Shown in pieces: positions 18,687-28,076 of a stretch of 64,000 bases of DNA. How positions within the stretch are numbered: the stretch's first letter is position 1; each line of letters opens with the position of its first letter. A program made the translations under genes and the position numbers. The stretch is from Bacillota bacterium (GTDB lineage Bacteria > Bacillota > Ch66 > Ch109): the NCBI GenBank assembly GCA_013178275.1, contig JABLWZ010000019.1, positions 1 to 64,000 of the forward strand, given 5' to 3'. Below the pieces are notes generated by a model. That model was not told the origin of the DNA. It ran no database searches and was given only the letters and a program-made list of their open reading frames with translations.

Positions 18687-19712
18687 GTGAAATTGAAGAG
18701 GGGAATCGCGGTAATCGGCTCCGGGAGCTGGGGCACAGCGCTGGCCAGGCTGCTATGCAACAATGGCTGGCCGGTCTTTTTATGGGGAAGGATCGAGGAC
18801 GGCATCCAGGATATCGGAAAGTATCGGGTCAACCAGCGGTTTCTGCCCGGGGTGCCTCTGCCGGAGGGGATAAAAATCACCTCTGACGAGGCGGAAGCGG
18901 TGGAGAAGGCCGAGACAGTGGTCTTCGTGGTGCCTTCGCAGTCCCTGCGCGAGGTGGTACGGCGCTTTAAGCCCCATATCGCTCCCGGTAAAGTCCTGGT
19001 CAGCGCCGTCAAGGGGATAGAGAATAAGACCCACCTGCGCATGAGCCAGGTTATAGAGGAAGAACTGGGCGCCGGTTTCGCGGGGAAGACCGCGGTGCTG
19101 TCCGGACCCAGCCACGCGGAGGAGGTGGCCCGGGATATACCGACCGCCGTTGTGTCGGCATCGGCCGACGCCGGGTTGGCCAGCCTGGTGCAGGAGATAT
19201 TCATGACCAGCCGTTTTCGGGTCTACACCAACCAGGACCTGGTAGGGGTGGAACTGGGTGGGGCGCTGAAGAACGTGATCGCGCTGAGCGCAGGCATCAG
19301 CGACGGACTGGGCTATGGGGACAACACCCGGGCGGCGCTGATCACCCGCGGCATCTCCGAGATACGGCGGCTGGGCATCGCGATGGGGGCGAACCCCGAC
19401 ACCTTTTCCGGGCTTTCCGGCCTGGGGGACCTGGTGGTGACCTGCAACAGCATGCACAGCCGAAACCGGCGGGCCGGGATCATGCTCGGGCAGGGGATGA
19501 AGCTGCCGGAGGTGCTGGCAGCGGTGGGAATGGTGGTGGAAGGGGTGGACACCTCCCTGGCAGCGGATGAGCTCGCCCGCCGCATGGGGGTGGAGATGCC
19601 CATCACCCACCAGATCTGCGAGGTGCTGTTCGAGGGGCTGACGCCCCGGGAGGCGGTCGACCGCCTGATGCTGCGATTGCGGACCCACGAAATAGAGCAG
19701 ATTAACGACTAA
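18687..19712 (+). CDS. gpsA: Glycerol-3-phosphate dehydrogenase [NAD(P)+]
   Basis: GpsA reduces dihydroxyacetone phosphate to glycerol 3-phosphate, the substrate of PlsY. The Rossmann motif IAVIGSGSWGTALARLL is at residues 5-21. VSAVKGIENKT, VLSGPSHAEEVA, VELGGALKNVIALSAG and FSGLSGLGDLVVTC follow in order. The length of 341 is typical. GTG start, 43 bases after plsY; a clear terminator follows. Confidence 0.96.
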   Translation: MKLKRGIAVIGSGSWGTALARLLCNNGWPVFLWGRIEDGIQDIGKYRVNQRFLPGVPLPEGIKITSDEAEAVEKAETVVFVVPSQSLREVVRRFKPHIAPGKVLVSAVKGIENKTHLRMSQVIEEELGAGFAGKTAVLSGPSHAEEVARDIPTAVVSASADAGLASLVQEIFMTSRFRVYTNQDLVGVELGGALKNVIALSAGISDGLGYGDNTRAALITRGISEIRRLGIAMGANPDTFSGLSGLGDLVVTCNSMHSRNRRAGIMLGQGMKLPEVLAAVGMVVEGVDTSLAADELARRMGVEMPITHQICEVLFEGLTPREAVDRLMLRLRTHEIEQIND

Positions 19713-19727
19713 TCTGGATCAAAGAAA

Positions 19728-19754
19728 GATGCCCGTCTGCACGGGCATCTTTTT
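19728..19754. terminator. Terminator between gpsA and the converging minus-strand operon
   Basis: GATGCCCGT (19728-19736) pairs perfectly with ACGGGCATC (19741-19749), followed by TTTTT. On the other strand AAAGAAA precedes it, so it may serve both directions. Confidence 0.85.
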
Positions 19755-19767
19755 GCTGAACCGGTTC

Positions 19768-20595
19768 TTACACGCCGATTGACTTGAACCGCTTGACCTG
19801 GGCCGTGATGGCGATCTCGGTCGGGAGCCGCTCCACGCTGGACGCGCCGAAGAACCCGACCACACCCCTGGTCCGTTTCAGGACGTACTCCACGTCATCG
19901 GGCTCAGCGATCGGGCCGCCGTGGCAGATAACGATGATGTCGGGGTTGACCTGGCGTCCGACGTCGTGGATGGCCTGGATCCTCTCCACGGACTGGTCCA
20001 GGGTCAGCGAGGTCTGGGCCCCTATCGTGCCCTTGGTGGTCAGGCCCATGTGCGCCACCAGGATGTCCGCCCCGGCATCGGCCATCATGCGCGCCTCGTC
20101 GGTGCTGAAAACGTAAGGGGTGGTCAGCAGGTCGAGGGAGTGCGCCGCGCGTATCATCTCAACTTCGAGACCGTATCCCATCCCGGTCTCTTCCAGGTTT
20201 GCGCGGAAGACCCCGTCCATGAGGCCGACGGTGGGGAAGTTCTGGACCCCGGAAAAGCCTATCTCTTTCAACTGCTTGAGGAAAACCGGCATGATGCGGA
20301 ACGGGTCGGTGCCGCAGACCCCGGCCAGGACCGGGGTGTCCTTGACGATGGGCAGAACCTCGCTCGCCATGTCCACCACGATCTGGTTGGCGTCGCCGTA
20401 GGGCATCAGGCCGGCCAGGGAACCGCGGCCGGCCATGCGGTAGCGTCCCGAGTTGTAGATGATTATCAGGTCCGCTCCCCCGGCCTCGGCGCACTTGGCG
20501 GAGATGCCGGTGCCGGCGCCGGCCCCCAGCAGCGGGACGCCGCGGCTTATGGAATCCCTTATCCTCTCCAGTGCCGCCGCTCTTGTTACAGTCAT
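19768..20595 (-). CDS. TIM-barrel PEP-hydrolase-like protein (Tm-1 C-half homologue)
   Basis: The 275-residue protein belongs to the phosphoenolpyruvate-hydrolase-like TIM-barrel family. Recognisable stretches are [57 protein letters not shown] and [14 protein letters not shown]. It is downstream of, and probably co-transcribed with, the UPF0261 gene (32-base gap). The two families correspond to the C- and N-terminal parts of the plant virus-resistance protein Tm-1. The bacterial substrate is unknown. Confidence 0.8.
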   Translation of the reverse strand: MTVTRAAALERIRDSISRGVPLLGAGAGTGISAKCAEAGGADLIIIYNSGRYRMAGRGSLAGLMPYGDANQIVVDMASEVLPIVKDTPVLAGVCGTDPFRIMPVFLKQLKEIGFSGVQNFPTVGLMDGVFRANLEETGMGYGLEVEMIRAAHSLDLLTTPYVFSTDEARMMADAGADILVAHMGLTTKGTIGAQTSLTLDQSVERIQAIHDVGRQVNPDIIVICHGGPIAEPDDVEYVLKRTRGVVGFFGASSVERLPTEIAITAQVKRFKSIGV

Positions 20596-20627
20596 CTGGG
20601 TGAACCCCCTTTCTGAATCTGTGGATG

Positions 20628-21860
20628 CTATTTCTGCTTAATCATCTCGTCCAGGGTGCGGGCCATGGCCAGCGCGAACTCCGGATCGTTTATGTCGGTA
20701 TCCATCTCTATCACCTTGACGTTGGGGTTGCTGACGTTGGTCTTCAAAGCCGTGAACAGGGCCGCATCCTCCGCCGGTCCGTAAAACGGCTGGCCTTCGG
20801 TATCGATCAGGGAAACCCCCTTCAGCGGGATGAACAGCACGGTCGGTCCCTTGGCAAGGTTCAGCTTGCCGGCGATGATCCGGCCGAGTTCTTCGTTCTC
20901 GGAAACACTGGTGCGCATCAGGGTGACGGTTGGGTTGTGCTTGTAGAGGTTGCGGGAAGAGAACTTCGCGGGAACCGTTTCCATGGGACCGAAGTTCACC
21001 ATGTCCAGCGCTCCGGTGGAGACCACCTGGGGGAGGCCCGATAACGCTCCAGCTTCGAGCCGTTTCGGTCCGGCGGAGAAGACCCCGCCTACCAGTTCAT
21101 CGCACCACTCGGTGGTGGTGATATCCAGCACCCCGCTGAGGAAACCGCCTTCTATCAAGCCCTCCATCGCCTGGCCGCCGGTCCCGGTGGCATGGAAAAC
21201 CAGTATTTCGTATCCTTTGGACTCGAGGTACTCCCTGGCGGTGGTGACGCACGGGGTGGTAACCCCGAACATGGTGGCGCCGATCAGGGGCTTTTCTTCC
21301 GGCACCGGCATTTTATCGAGGATCTCCGACTGCCCCTTGACCATCCCGGCGATAGCCAGGGCGGCGTTGGCGAGTATCTGACGCGAAAGCTGGTTGATGC
21401 CCGAGATGTCGACCACCGAGTACATCATGCAGAGGTCCTTTACCCCCATGTAGGGGCGGGTGTCGCCCGAGGCCACGGTGGAGACCAGTATTTTGGGCAC
21501 CCCGACCGGGAGGGCGCGCATGGCCGAGGAGCCGATGGTGGTGCCGGCCGAACCTCCCATGCCGATTATTCCGCCTACCTGCCCCTGCCCATATAGACTC
21601 TCGACAACAGCTGTGGCGCCTTTCATCATCACGTCGACCGCTTCGCCACGGTCACGTTTCTCCACCAGGTCCTTGATATCGACCCCGGCAGCGTTCGTGA
21701 CCTCGCTCCTGGTGACATCGGGCGTGAAGTAAGGCTCTCCCAGCACCCCGGTGTCGATAACCAGGGTTTCCGCACCCGCGGCCTCGATAACGTCCTTGAT
21801 GTACTTGAACTCCGCACCCTTGGTGTCAAGGGTTCCAACCACGACCACCTTCTTAGCCAA
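20628..21860 (-). CDS. UPF0261 / Tm-1-like ATP-binding protein
   Basis: The 410-residue product starts [19 protein letters not shown], the characteristic UPF0261 beginning. Conserved glycine-rich stretches are [19 protein letters not shown] and [19 protein letters not shown]. In plant Tm-1 the equivalent region binds ATP and viral helicase. The bacterial role is not known. TTG start preceded by GAGGAGGGAAAGG on the minus strand. It pairs with the TIM-barrel gene downstream. Confidence 0.85.
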   Translation of the reverse strand: MAKKVVVVGTLDTKGAEFKYIKDVIEAAGAETLVIDTGVLGEPYFTPDVTRSEVTNAAGVDIKDLVEKRDRGEAVDVMMKGATAVVESLYGQGQVGGIIGMGGSAGTTIGSSAMRALPVGVPKILVSTVASGDTRPYMGVKDLCMMYSVVDISGINQLSRQILANAALAIAGMVKGQSEILDKMPVPEEKPLIGATMFGVTTPCVTTAREYLESKGYEILVFHATGTGGQAMEGLIEGGFLSGVLDITTTEWCDELVGGVFSAGPKRLEAGALSGLPQVVSTGALDMVNFGPMETVPAKFSSRNLYKHNPTVTLMRTSVSENEELGRIIAGKLNLAKGPTVLFIPLKGVSLIDTEGQPFYGPAEDAALFTALKTNVSNPNVKVIEMDTDINDPEFALAMARTLDEMIKQK

Positions 21861-22003
21861 AGCCTTTCCCTCCTCTTTTAAAAAATAACAGATAATGTAA
21901 ACGGGGATACTAATCTTCTATATCTAATAAACGATTTCCTGCTAGAATTAGGTTGTACCAAGCATGAATATTTATAATAGGTAAAAAGAAGGGGGAGACC
22001 CGG

Positions 22004-22744
22004 TTGATAGAGGTGGATGTGTTCACGTGCGCGTCCGCGGTGCGGCCGGAGGAGATAGCGGGGAAGGCGGCGATGGTGATAGACGTGGTGAGGGCCTCGT
22101 CGGTGATCGTCACCGCCCTCTATAACGGCTGCCGTGAGGTGGTTCCGCTGCTCACGGTTGAGGAGACAATGGAGAAGTCCGTCGAGATGGGCCCCGCGAA
22201 CTGCCTGAAGGGCGGTGAGCGGAAGGCGGTAAAGATCGAGGGATTCGACCTCGGCAACTCCCCTCTGGAGTATACCCCGGAGGTGGTGGGTGGAAAGACG
22301 GTTCTCCTGACCACCAGCAACGGTACCAGGGCCCTGTATGCCGCGAGGTGCGCGAGGCTGCTGATAGTCGGCGGTTTCGTGAACGCGTCAGCGGCGGCAG
22401 TTTACCTTGCCGACTCGCTGTCTTCGGGCGGAGAGGAAAGGTCGGCGGCGATCGTCTGCGCCGGGGCCAACGACCGTATGTCACTGGACGATTACTGCTG
22501 CGCCGGGCTCATGATCGAGAAGCTTTTAAACCGTTTCCCCGGCCAAGTAAGGCTGACCGATGCGGGACTCGCCGCCAACGAGCTTTACCGCGCCTACCGG
22601 GGGGATCTCATGAAATTGATTATTAAAACCGAGGTATACCAGGCAGTCAAGCGGCTCGGCCTGGAGGAGGACCTTAAGTACTGTCTCGAAGAAGACCGAT
22701 TCGACCTGGTCCCGTACTGGAACGGCGGCCGACTGATTAAATAA
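22004..22744 (+). CDS. comB: Probable 2-phosphosulfolactate phosphatase (ComB family)
   Basis: ComB hydrolyses 2-phosphosulfolactate in coenzyme M synthesis in methanogens; homologues occur in many bacteria without coenzyme M. Family motifs are VIDVVRASSVIVTALYNG, GGERKAVKIEGFDLGNSPLE, LTTSNGTRAL, and the CAGANDRMSLDDYCCAG block near residue 155. The 246-residue length is normal. TTG start after AAGGGGGAGA. No other sulfolactate or coenzyme M gene lies in the window, so the role here is uncertain. Confidence 0.85.
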   Translation: MIEVDVFTCASAVRPEEIAGKAAMVIDVVRASSVIVTALYNGCREVVPLLTVEETMEKSVEMGPANCLKGGERKAVKIEGFDLGNSPLEYTPEVVGGKTVLLTTSNGTRALYAARCARLLIVGGFVNASAAAVYLADSLSSGGEERSAAIVCAGANDRMSLDDYCCAGLMIEKLLNRFPGQVRLTDAGLAANELYRAYRGDLMKLIIKTEVYQAVKRLGLEEDLKYCLEEDRFDLVPYWNGGRLIK

Positions 22745-22854
22745 TTTATTAAGCTCTCCAGCAATCGACTGGTATAATGATGTCCCTCCTACAATATATT
22801 TGTATAGAAAATTGTTAAAGCATGGTAATAGACCTTTTAAGGAGGGATAGTTTA

Positions 22855-24333
22855 GTGGAAAGCGTAGATATCTTCAAGGATATGGCTGAAAGGACCGGCG
22901 GCGATATCTACCTGGGTGTGGTGGGGCCGGTCCGAACTGGCAAGTCCACCTTCATACGCAAGTTCATGGAGAACAGCGTTATCCCCAATATCGAGAACAG
23001 CTTCGAGCAGGAGAGGGCGCGGGATGAACTGCCGCAGGGAGCAGCGGGCCGGACCATCATGACCGCCGAACCGAAGTTTGTTCCGGCTGACGCGGTAGAG
23101 ATCCCGGTAAGGGATGGGGTGAAGGCCAAGGTACGGCTGGTGGACTGCGTCGGTTACTCGGTGCCGGGAGCGCTGGGCTACGAGGAGGATGAAGGCCCCC
23201 GGATAGTCATGACTCCTTGGTACGAGGAAGGGATACCCTTTCAGGAGGCGGCCGAGGTGGGGACCCGCAAGGTCATCGCCGACCACTCCACGGTGGGTAT
23301 CGTCATCACCACCGATGGCACCATCACCGACATCCCTCGTGAAAACTACCTGGAGGCCGAGGAGCGGGTGGTCCGGGAGCTGAAGGAACTGGGCAAGCCA
23401 TTCGTCATGCTTCTGAACTCCGCCGATCCCTATAACAAGGATACGGCCGAGCTGGTCTACGACCTGGAGGCGAAGTATAACGTACCGGTCCTGCCGATCA
23501 ACGCCCTGAACCTCAACTCGGACGACATCAACCACATCATGGAGGAGGCACTGTTCGAGTTCCCGGTGCGGGAGGTGAACATCAACCTTCCCAAGTGGAT
23601 CGAGGAACTCGAACCCGAACACTGGCTGCGCTACCAGTTCGAGGAGGCGATCAAGAGTTCGCTGGAGAACGTTCACCGGCTGCGCGACATCGACGATTCG
23701 ATCGACCGCCTGTCCAAGGTCGATGTAGTAATGAACGTAAGCCTGGCGGATATGAACCTTGCCACCGGCGAAGCCACCATCGACGTCCTGGAGCAGGAGG
23801 ACCTGTTCTTCCAGGTCCTGGAGGAGGTCAGCGGGTTCCAGTTGGAGGGGGACCACGACCTGTTCCGGCTGGTGAAGGAACTCAGCTTCGCCAAGAAGGA
23901 ATACGATAAGATCGGCCATGCTCTGAGAGAGGTACGCGAAACCGGCTACGGGGTCGTTATACCGCAGCTTGACGAGATGGCCCTGGATGACCCCGAGCTT
24001 ATCCGCCAGGGCGGCAGGTACGGCGTGCGCCTGAAGGCCAAGGCTCCTTCCCTGCACATCATCCGGGCCGATATAACCACCGAGATAACCCCGCTGATTG
24101 GCACGGAAAAGCAGTGCGAGGACATGGTGCGCTACTTACTGGACGACTTCAAGGAGGACCCGATGCGGATCTGGCAGACCAATATCTTCGGCAAGACCCT
24201 GCACGACCTGGTCAAGGAGGGCATCCAGGCCAAGATCTACCGTATGCCTGAAAACGCCCAGCACAAGCTGCAGGACACCCTGGGGAGGATCGTCAACGAG
24301 GGCAGCGGCGGACTGATCTGCATCATCATCTGA
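22855..24333 (+). CDS. spoIVA: Stage IV sporulation protein A
   Basis: SpoIVA is the ATPase that polymerises on the forespore surface as the basement layer of the spore coat. The N-terminus VDIFKDMAERTGGDIYLGVV and the Walker A motif GPVRTGKSTFIRKF (residues ~23-36) are diagnostic. The C-terminal domain ends GSGGLICIII. The frame opens at 22822, but GTG at 22855 after AAGGAGGG gives the family N-terminus and the classical 492-residue length. It is a strong marker of endospore formation. Confidence 0.96.
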   Translation: MESVDIFKDMAERTGGDIYLGVVGPVRTGKSTFIRKFMENSVIPNIENSFEQERARDELPQGAAGRTIMTAEPKFVPADAVEIPVRDGVKAKVRLVDCVGYSVPGALGYEEDEGPRIVMTPWYEEGIPFQEAAEVGTRKVIADHSTVGIVITTDGTITDIPRENYLEAEERVVRELKELGKPFVMLLNSADPYNKDTAELVYDLEAKYNVPVLPINALNLNSDDINHIMEEALFEFPVREVNINLPKWIEELEPEHWLRYQFEEAIKSSLENVHRLRDIDDSIDRLSKVDVVMNVSLADMNLATGEATIDVLEQEDLFFQVLEEVSGFQLEGDHDLFRLVKELSFAKKEYDKIGHALREVRETGYGVVIPQLDEMALDDPELIRQGGRYGVRLKAKAPSLHIIRADITTEITPLIGTEKQCEDMVRYLLDDFKEDPMRIWQTNIFGKTLHDLVKEGIQAKIYRMPENAQHKLQDTLGRIVNEGSGGLICIII

Positions 24334-24365
24334 AAACCGACAACCGGCTGATAAAGATAAACCTT

Positions 24366-24434
24366 CCCCCGCTGAGACGGGTCGACGCAGGGAGTCTTCT
24401 CCACCGTCAGACCTCCGAGGCGGGGGATATTTTT
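24366..24434 (+). other. Long-armed stem between spoIVA and apgM
   Basis: CCCCCGC near 24367 is complementary to GCGGGGG near 24420, enclosing about 45 bases, and is followed by ATATTTTTG. It could be a weak terminator or a structured leader. Confidence 0.35.
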
Positions 24435-24443
24435 GGGGCGCTG

Positions 24444-24476
24444 AAAAGCGATTTAAATCGATGAATCGCTTTTCTT
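24444..24476 (+). terminator. Terminator after spoIVA
   Basis: AAAAGCGATT (24444-24453) pairs perfectly with AATCGCTTTT (24464-24473) around 10 bases, ending in a T-rich stretch. Confidence 0.65.
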
Positions 24477-24537
24477 GTTGTTTGAAGATGTAGTAAGATG
24501 GTAAAAGATACTTTTAAACATCTGCGAGGTATCGTTT

Positions 24538-25758
24538 ATGAAGTATATCATGGTGCTGGCTGACGGTATGGCCGACTACCCGATCGAGCAGCTTGGCGGG
24601 GCCACTCCCCTGGAGCGGGCCCATACCCCCAACCTGGACCGCCTGGCGGGGATCGGAAGGATGGGCATGGCGAAGACCATCCCCGACGGGATGCCGCCGG
24701 GCAGCGACGTAGCGAACCTGTCGGTGATCGGCTATGACCCGAAGGCGTACTACACCGGGAGGTCCCCGCTGGAGGCGGTGAGTCTGGGGGTCGAGATGGC
24801 TGACGACGACGTTGCATTCCGCTGCAACTTGGTCACCCTCAGCCAGGAGGACGACTACGCCAGAAAGACGATGGTCGACTACAGCTCGGACGAGATAAGC
24901 ACCGAGGAGTCCCGGCAGCTGATGGCCGAGGTGGACCGGCGGTTTGGATCTTCCAGCCTCAACTTCTACCCTGGGATAAGCTACCGCCACCTGCTGGTGT
25001 GGAGGTCGGGCAGCCTGGAGGTGACCCTGACCCCGCCGCACGACATCTCCGGCCGGGTCGTCGGCGAGTACCTGCCGGCAGGGAAGGAAGGCGGCCGGCT
25101 GCTTGAAATGATGGAGAAGAGCCCGTCCTTCCTGGCGGCCCACCCGGTCAACCGGGAACGGGAAAAGCGAGGGCTGCACCCCGCGAACTCGATCTGGTTC
25201 TGGGGCGAGGGAAAGCGGCCCGCTCTGTCCTCGTTCGTCGAAAAGTACGGCATCCAGGGTTCGGTGGTATGCGCCGTGGACCTGATACGCGGGCTGGGCA
25301 TCTGCGCCGGGCTGAGACCCGTGCGGGTGGATGGCGCCACCGGCGGCATAGTGACCGATTTTTGGGGTAAGGCCCGGGCAGCGGTGGATGAGCTGAAGAG
25401 CGGACAGCAGTTCGTCTTTATCCATATCGAGGCACCCGATGAGGCGGGGCACCACGGTGACCTGGAGGCCAAGATCAGGGCCATCGAGGAGATCGACTCC
25501 AAGGTGATCGGCCAGATTATCGGCTCGCTGGGCGATGAGGACTATCGGCTGATGATCCTGCCCGACCATCCCACCCCGATAAGTTTGCGGACCCACGTGG
25601 CGGACGAGGTTCCGTTCCTGCTCTACGAGCACCGCGGGGGCGAAGCGGTGCCCGACCAGAAATCCTCGGCCGGGTTCGGAGAGACGGCGGCCGGCGCGGC
25701 CGGGTGGAGGATAGGCCACGGACATGAGCTGATGGACGTTTTGATACTCGGAGGTTGA
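24538..25758 (+). CDS. apgM: Cofactor-independent phosphoglycerate mutase, archaeal (ApgM) type
   Basis: The 406-residue protein is an alkaline-phosphatase-superfamily phosphoglycerate mutase of the short archaeal/clostridial class. Metal-binding and phospho-site segments are MVLADGMADYP, GMPPGSDVANLSVIGYDP, GYITGRSPLEA-like YYTGRSPLEAVSLG, HIEAPDEAGHHGD and ILPDHPTPISLRTH. Ser in the PGSD segment is the expected phospho-acceptor. ATG start. In Clostridia it is often next to homoserine dehydrogenase, as here, and homologues are sometimes described as homoserine-kinase-like. A true thrB lies downstream, so mutase is the better call. Confidence 0.88.
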   Translation: MKYIMVLADGMADYPIEQLGGATPLERAHTPNLDRLAGIGRMGMAKTIPDGMPPGSDVANLSVIGYDPKAYYTGRSPLEAVSLGVEMADDDVAFRCNLVTLSQEDDYARKTMVDYSSDEISTEESRQLMAEVDRRFGSSSLNFYPGISYRHLLVWRSGSLEVTLTPPHDISGRVVGEYLPAGKEGGRLLEMMEKSPSFLAAHPVNREREKRGLHPANSIWFWGEGKRPALSSFVEKYGIQGSVVCAVDLIRGLGICAGLRPVRVDGATGGIVTDFWGKARAAVDELKSGQQFVFIHIEAPDEAGHHGDLEAKIRAIEEIDSKVIGQIIGSLGDEDYRLMILPDHPTPISLRTHVADEVPFLLYEHRGGEAVPDQKSSAGFGETAAGAAGWRIGHGHELMDVLILGG

Positions 25759-25783
25759 CCGTGAACAGCGCCGGGATTATAAT
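25755..25783 (+). promoter_or_regulatory. Promoter for hom-thrB-lysC
   Basis: TTGACC (25755-25760) and TATAAT (25778-25783) are separated by 17 bases. The -35 overlaps the apgM stop codon, and the expected start is about 28 bases before hom. Confidence 0.7.
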
Positions 25784-25817
25784 GTGGTGAAATACCTAGG
25801 AAGGGGAGCGTATACAA

Positions 25818-27125
25818 GTGTCAGCTAGCAACGCGGTTAAGATAGGACTTCTTGGTTGCGGTACGGTCGGGTCAGGGGTGGTCGTGCTGCTGAACGACAA
25901 CCGGGACCATGTCACACAGCGTTTGGGGAGACCGGTCGAGATAAAGAGCATCCTGGAGATGGATACCAGAAAGACTGACGCTCTTGGTATCGCCCCCCGG
26001 ATGGTCACCCAGGACATTGGGAGCATAATCGACGACCCGGAGATCGAGACCGTGGTAGAGGTGATGGGCGGCATCGAACCAGCTCGTACATATATACTGG
26101 AGGCCCTGGAGAAGGGCAAGAACGTGGTGACCGCGAACAAGGACCTGATAGCCCTGCACGGCAAGGAGCTGTTCGAAAAGGCATCCGAGAAGCATCGCGA
26201 CCTGTACTTCGAGGCCAGCGTGGGCGGAGGGATTCCGATCATCGCGCCGCTGAAGCAGAGCCTGGTGGCCAACAATATAAACTTCATCTACGGTATCGTC
26301 AACGGGACCACCAACTACATCCTCACCAAGATGAGCCTGGAAGGCAAGGACTACGAGGGCACCCTGAAGGAGGCACAGAGGCTGGGATACGCCGAGGCCG
26401 ATCCCACCTCCGACGTGGGCGGGCACGACGCCGCGCGAAAAATCTCGATCCTGGCCTCGATAGCCTTCGGCGCGAGGGTGACCTACCCCGATGTCTACGT
26501 CGAGGGGATAACCAACATCACACCCCTGGATATCGCTTATGGAAAAGAACTCGGATACACCCTCAAGCTGCTGGCGATAGCCAAGGAGGAGAACGGCGCC
26601 ATCGAGGTGCGGGTTCATCCCGCGTTCATCCCCGACCGCCACCCGCTGGCGTCGGTGAACGACGTCTTCAACGCGGTATTCATCCGGGGCGATTTTGTCG
26701 GCGACATCATGCTTTACGGGCGCGGAGCGGGGCAGCGGCCCACCGCCAGCGCCATCGTGGGCGACATCATCGAGGTGGCCCGCAACTCCGAACACGGGGA
26801 CACCGGCCGCATCTCCTGCACCTGCTTCGAACAGAAACGGATAAAACCCATCAGCGAGGTCAAGACCAGGTACTACCTGCGGATACTGGTCAAGGACCGT
26901 CCCGGGGTCCTGGCGGGGATCGCCGGGGTATTCGGCAACCAGCAGGTCAGCATCGCTTCGGTGATACAGAAGCGGACCGAGGACTCCATGGCGGAGCTGG
27001 TCTTCGTCACCCACCAGGTGGAGGAGGGCAACCTCCAGGATTCCCTGAAGATCATCTCGGGGATGGCTATCGTGGGCAAGGTCAGCAACGTCATACGGGT
27101 CGAGGGGGAAGAAACCCTAATATAG
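25818..27125 (+). CDS. hom: Homoserine dehydrogenase
   Basis: Hom reduces aspartate semialdehyde to homoserine. The Rossmann motif IGLLGCGTVGSGVV is at residues 9-22. VVTANKDLIALHG, the catalytic-domain FEASVGGGIPIIAPLKQSL, GIVNGTTNYILTKM and EADPTSDVGGHDAARK follow. A C-terminal ACT domain (RILVKDRPGVLAGIAGVFG, residues ~354-430) suggests threonine feedback control. GTG start after AAGGGGAG. First gene of hom-thrB-lysC. Confidence 0.96.
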   Translation: MSASNAVKIGLLGCGTVGSGVVVLLNDNRDHVTQRLGRPVEIKSILEMDTRKTDALGIAPRMVTQDIGSIIDDPEIETVVEVMGGIEPARTYILEALEKGKNVVTANKDLIALHGKELFEKASEKHRDLYFEASVGGGIPIIAPLKQSLVANNINFIYGIVNGTTNYILTKMSLEGKDYEGTLKEAQRLGYAEADPTSDVGGHDAARKISILASIAFGARVTYPDVYVEGITNITPLDIAYGKELGYTLKLLAIAKEENGAIEVRVHPAFIPDRHPLASVNDVFNAVFIRGDFVGDIMLYGRGAGQRPTASAIVGDIIEVARNSEHGDTGRISCTCFEQKRIKPISEVKTRYYLRILVKDRPGVLAGIAGVFGNQQVSIASVIQKRTEDSMAELVFVTHQVEEGNLQDSLKIISGMAIVGKVSNVIRVEGEETLI

Positions 27126-27137
27126 TGCGGTTCAGGG

Positions 27138-28058
27138 GTGGTAATTATCAAATCTCGAAGGTTCAGGATTACCGTGCCGGCAACCACCGCTAACCTGGGG
27201 CCGGGGTTCGACACCCTGGGGATGGCCCTGGCGCTTTATAATACCGTCGAACTTGAAACCAACCATGATAGGCTCGAAATAGACATCATCGGGGAAGGCT
27301 CGGAGGGTCTCCCCCGCGACGAAAGCAACGTAGTCTGGCAGGCTGCCTGCGAGATGTTTCGCCGGGCCGGGGTGAAGCCCCCCAGGGCGAAGCTGCGGCT
27401 GAACAACCGGATACCGTCGGCCCGCGGCCTGGGGAGCAGCGCTGCGGCCCGCATCGGAGGGATACTCGCGGCAAACGCGCTGATGGACGGCCGGTTCTCG
27501 ATCGACGAGATGCTGGAGGCCGCCAGCCAGCTGGAGGGACACCCGGACAACGTCGCGGCAGCGCTGCTCGGAGGGATAGTGGTCTGCGCCACGGTAGGAG
27601 GCCGGGTCGTCTGGAGGAAGCTGCCGGTGCCTTCTGGACTTCTGGCGGTAGCGGCTGTTCCGTCATTCGAGCTTTCCACCTCGCTGGCCTGCTCGGTGCT
27701 CCCGTCGGAGGTCAGAATGCGGGACGCGGTCGCCAACCTCAGCCGTTCGTGCCTGCTGGTCCTGGCATTGGCGGAGGGAAGGCTGGAGATGCTGGGAGAA
27801 CTGATGGAGGACCGTCTCCACCAGCCCTATCGGGAGAAGCTGATTCCCGGCCTGCAGGAGGTCTTTGCCGAAGCGAAGAGGTCCGGGGCGCTGGGGGTTG
27901 CTCTCAGCGGCGCCGGGCCAACGGTACTGGCATTGACCCGGGACCGGTCCGAAGCGGTGGGGGCTGCGATGAGGGAGGCCTTCGCCCGCAGCGGTGTCGT
28001 GTGCGATATAATCGAACTCAGACCGGTCGAAGATGGGGCCGGGATAACAGAAATATAG
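27138..28058 (+). CDS. thrB: Homoserine kinase
   Basis: This GHMP-family kinase makes O-phosphohomoserine for threonine synthesis. PATTANLGPGFDTLGMAL is the N-terminal signature. The phosphate-binding loop is IPSARGLGSSAAARIGG near residues 95-111. GVALSGAGPTVLAL is the C-terminal GHMP motif. 306 residues is typical. GTG start 12 bases after hom. Confidence 0.95.
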   Translation: MVIIKSRRFRITVPATTANLGPGFDTLGMALALYNTVELETNHDRLEIDIIGEGSEGLPRDESNVVWQAACEMFRRAGVKPPRAKLRLNNRIPSARGLGSSAAARIGGILAANALMDGRFSIDEMLEAASQLEGHPDNVAAALLGGIVVCATVGGRVVWRKLPVPSGLLAVAAVPSFELSTSLACSVLPSEVRMRDAVANLSRSCLLVLALAEGRLEMLGELMEDRLHQPYREKLIPGLQEVFAEAKRSGALGVALSGAGPTVLALTRDRSEAVGAAMREAFARSGVVCDIIELRPVEDGAGITEI

Positions 28059-28076
28059 TCAGTGGGAGGGGTTGTT

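Noticed and set aside
22772-22796. Possible sigma-E promoter upstream of spoIVA
   Set aside because: The elements GTATAAT and CTACAATA are too close together for sigma-E, so only a vague resemblance remains.
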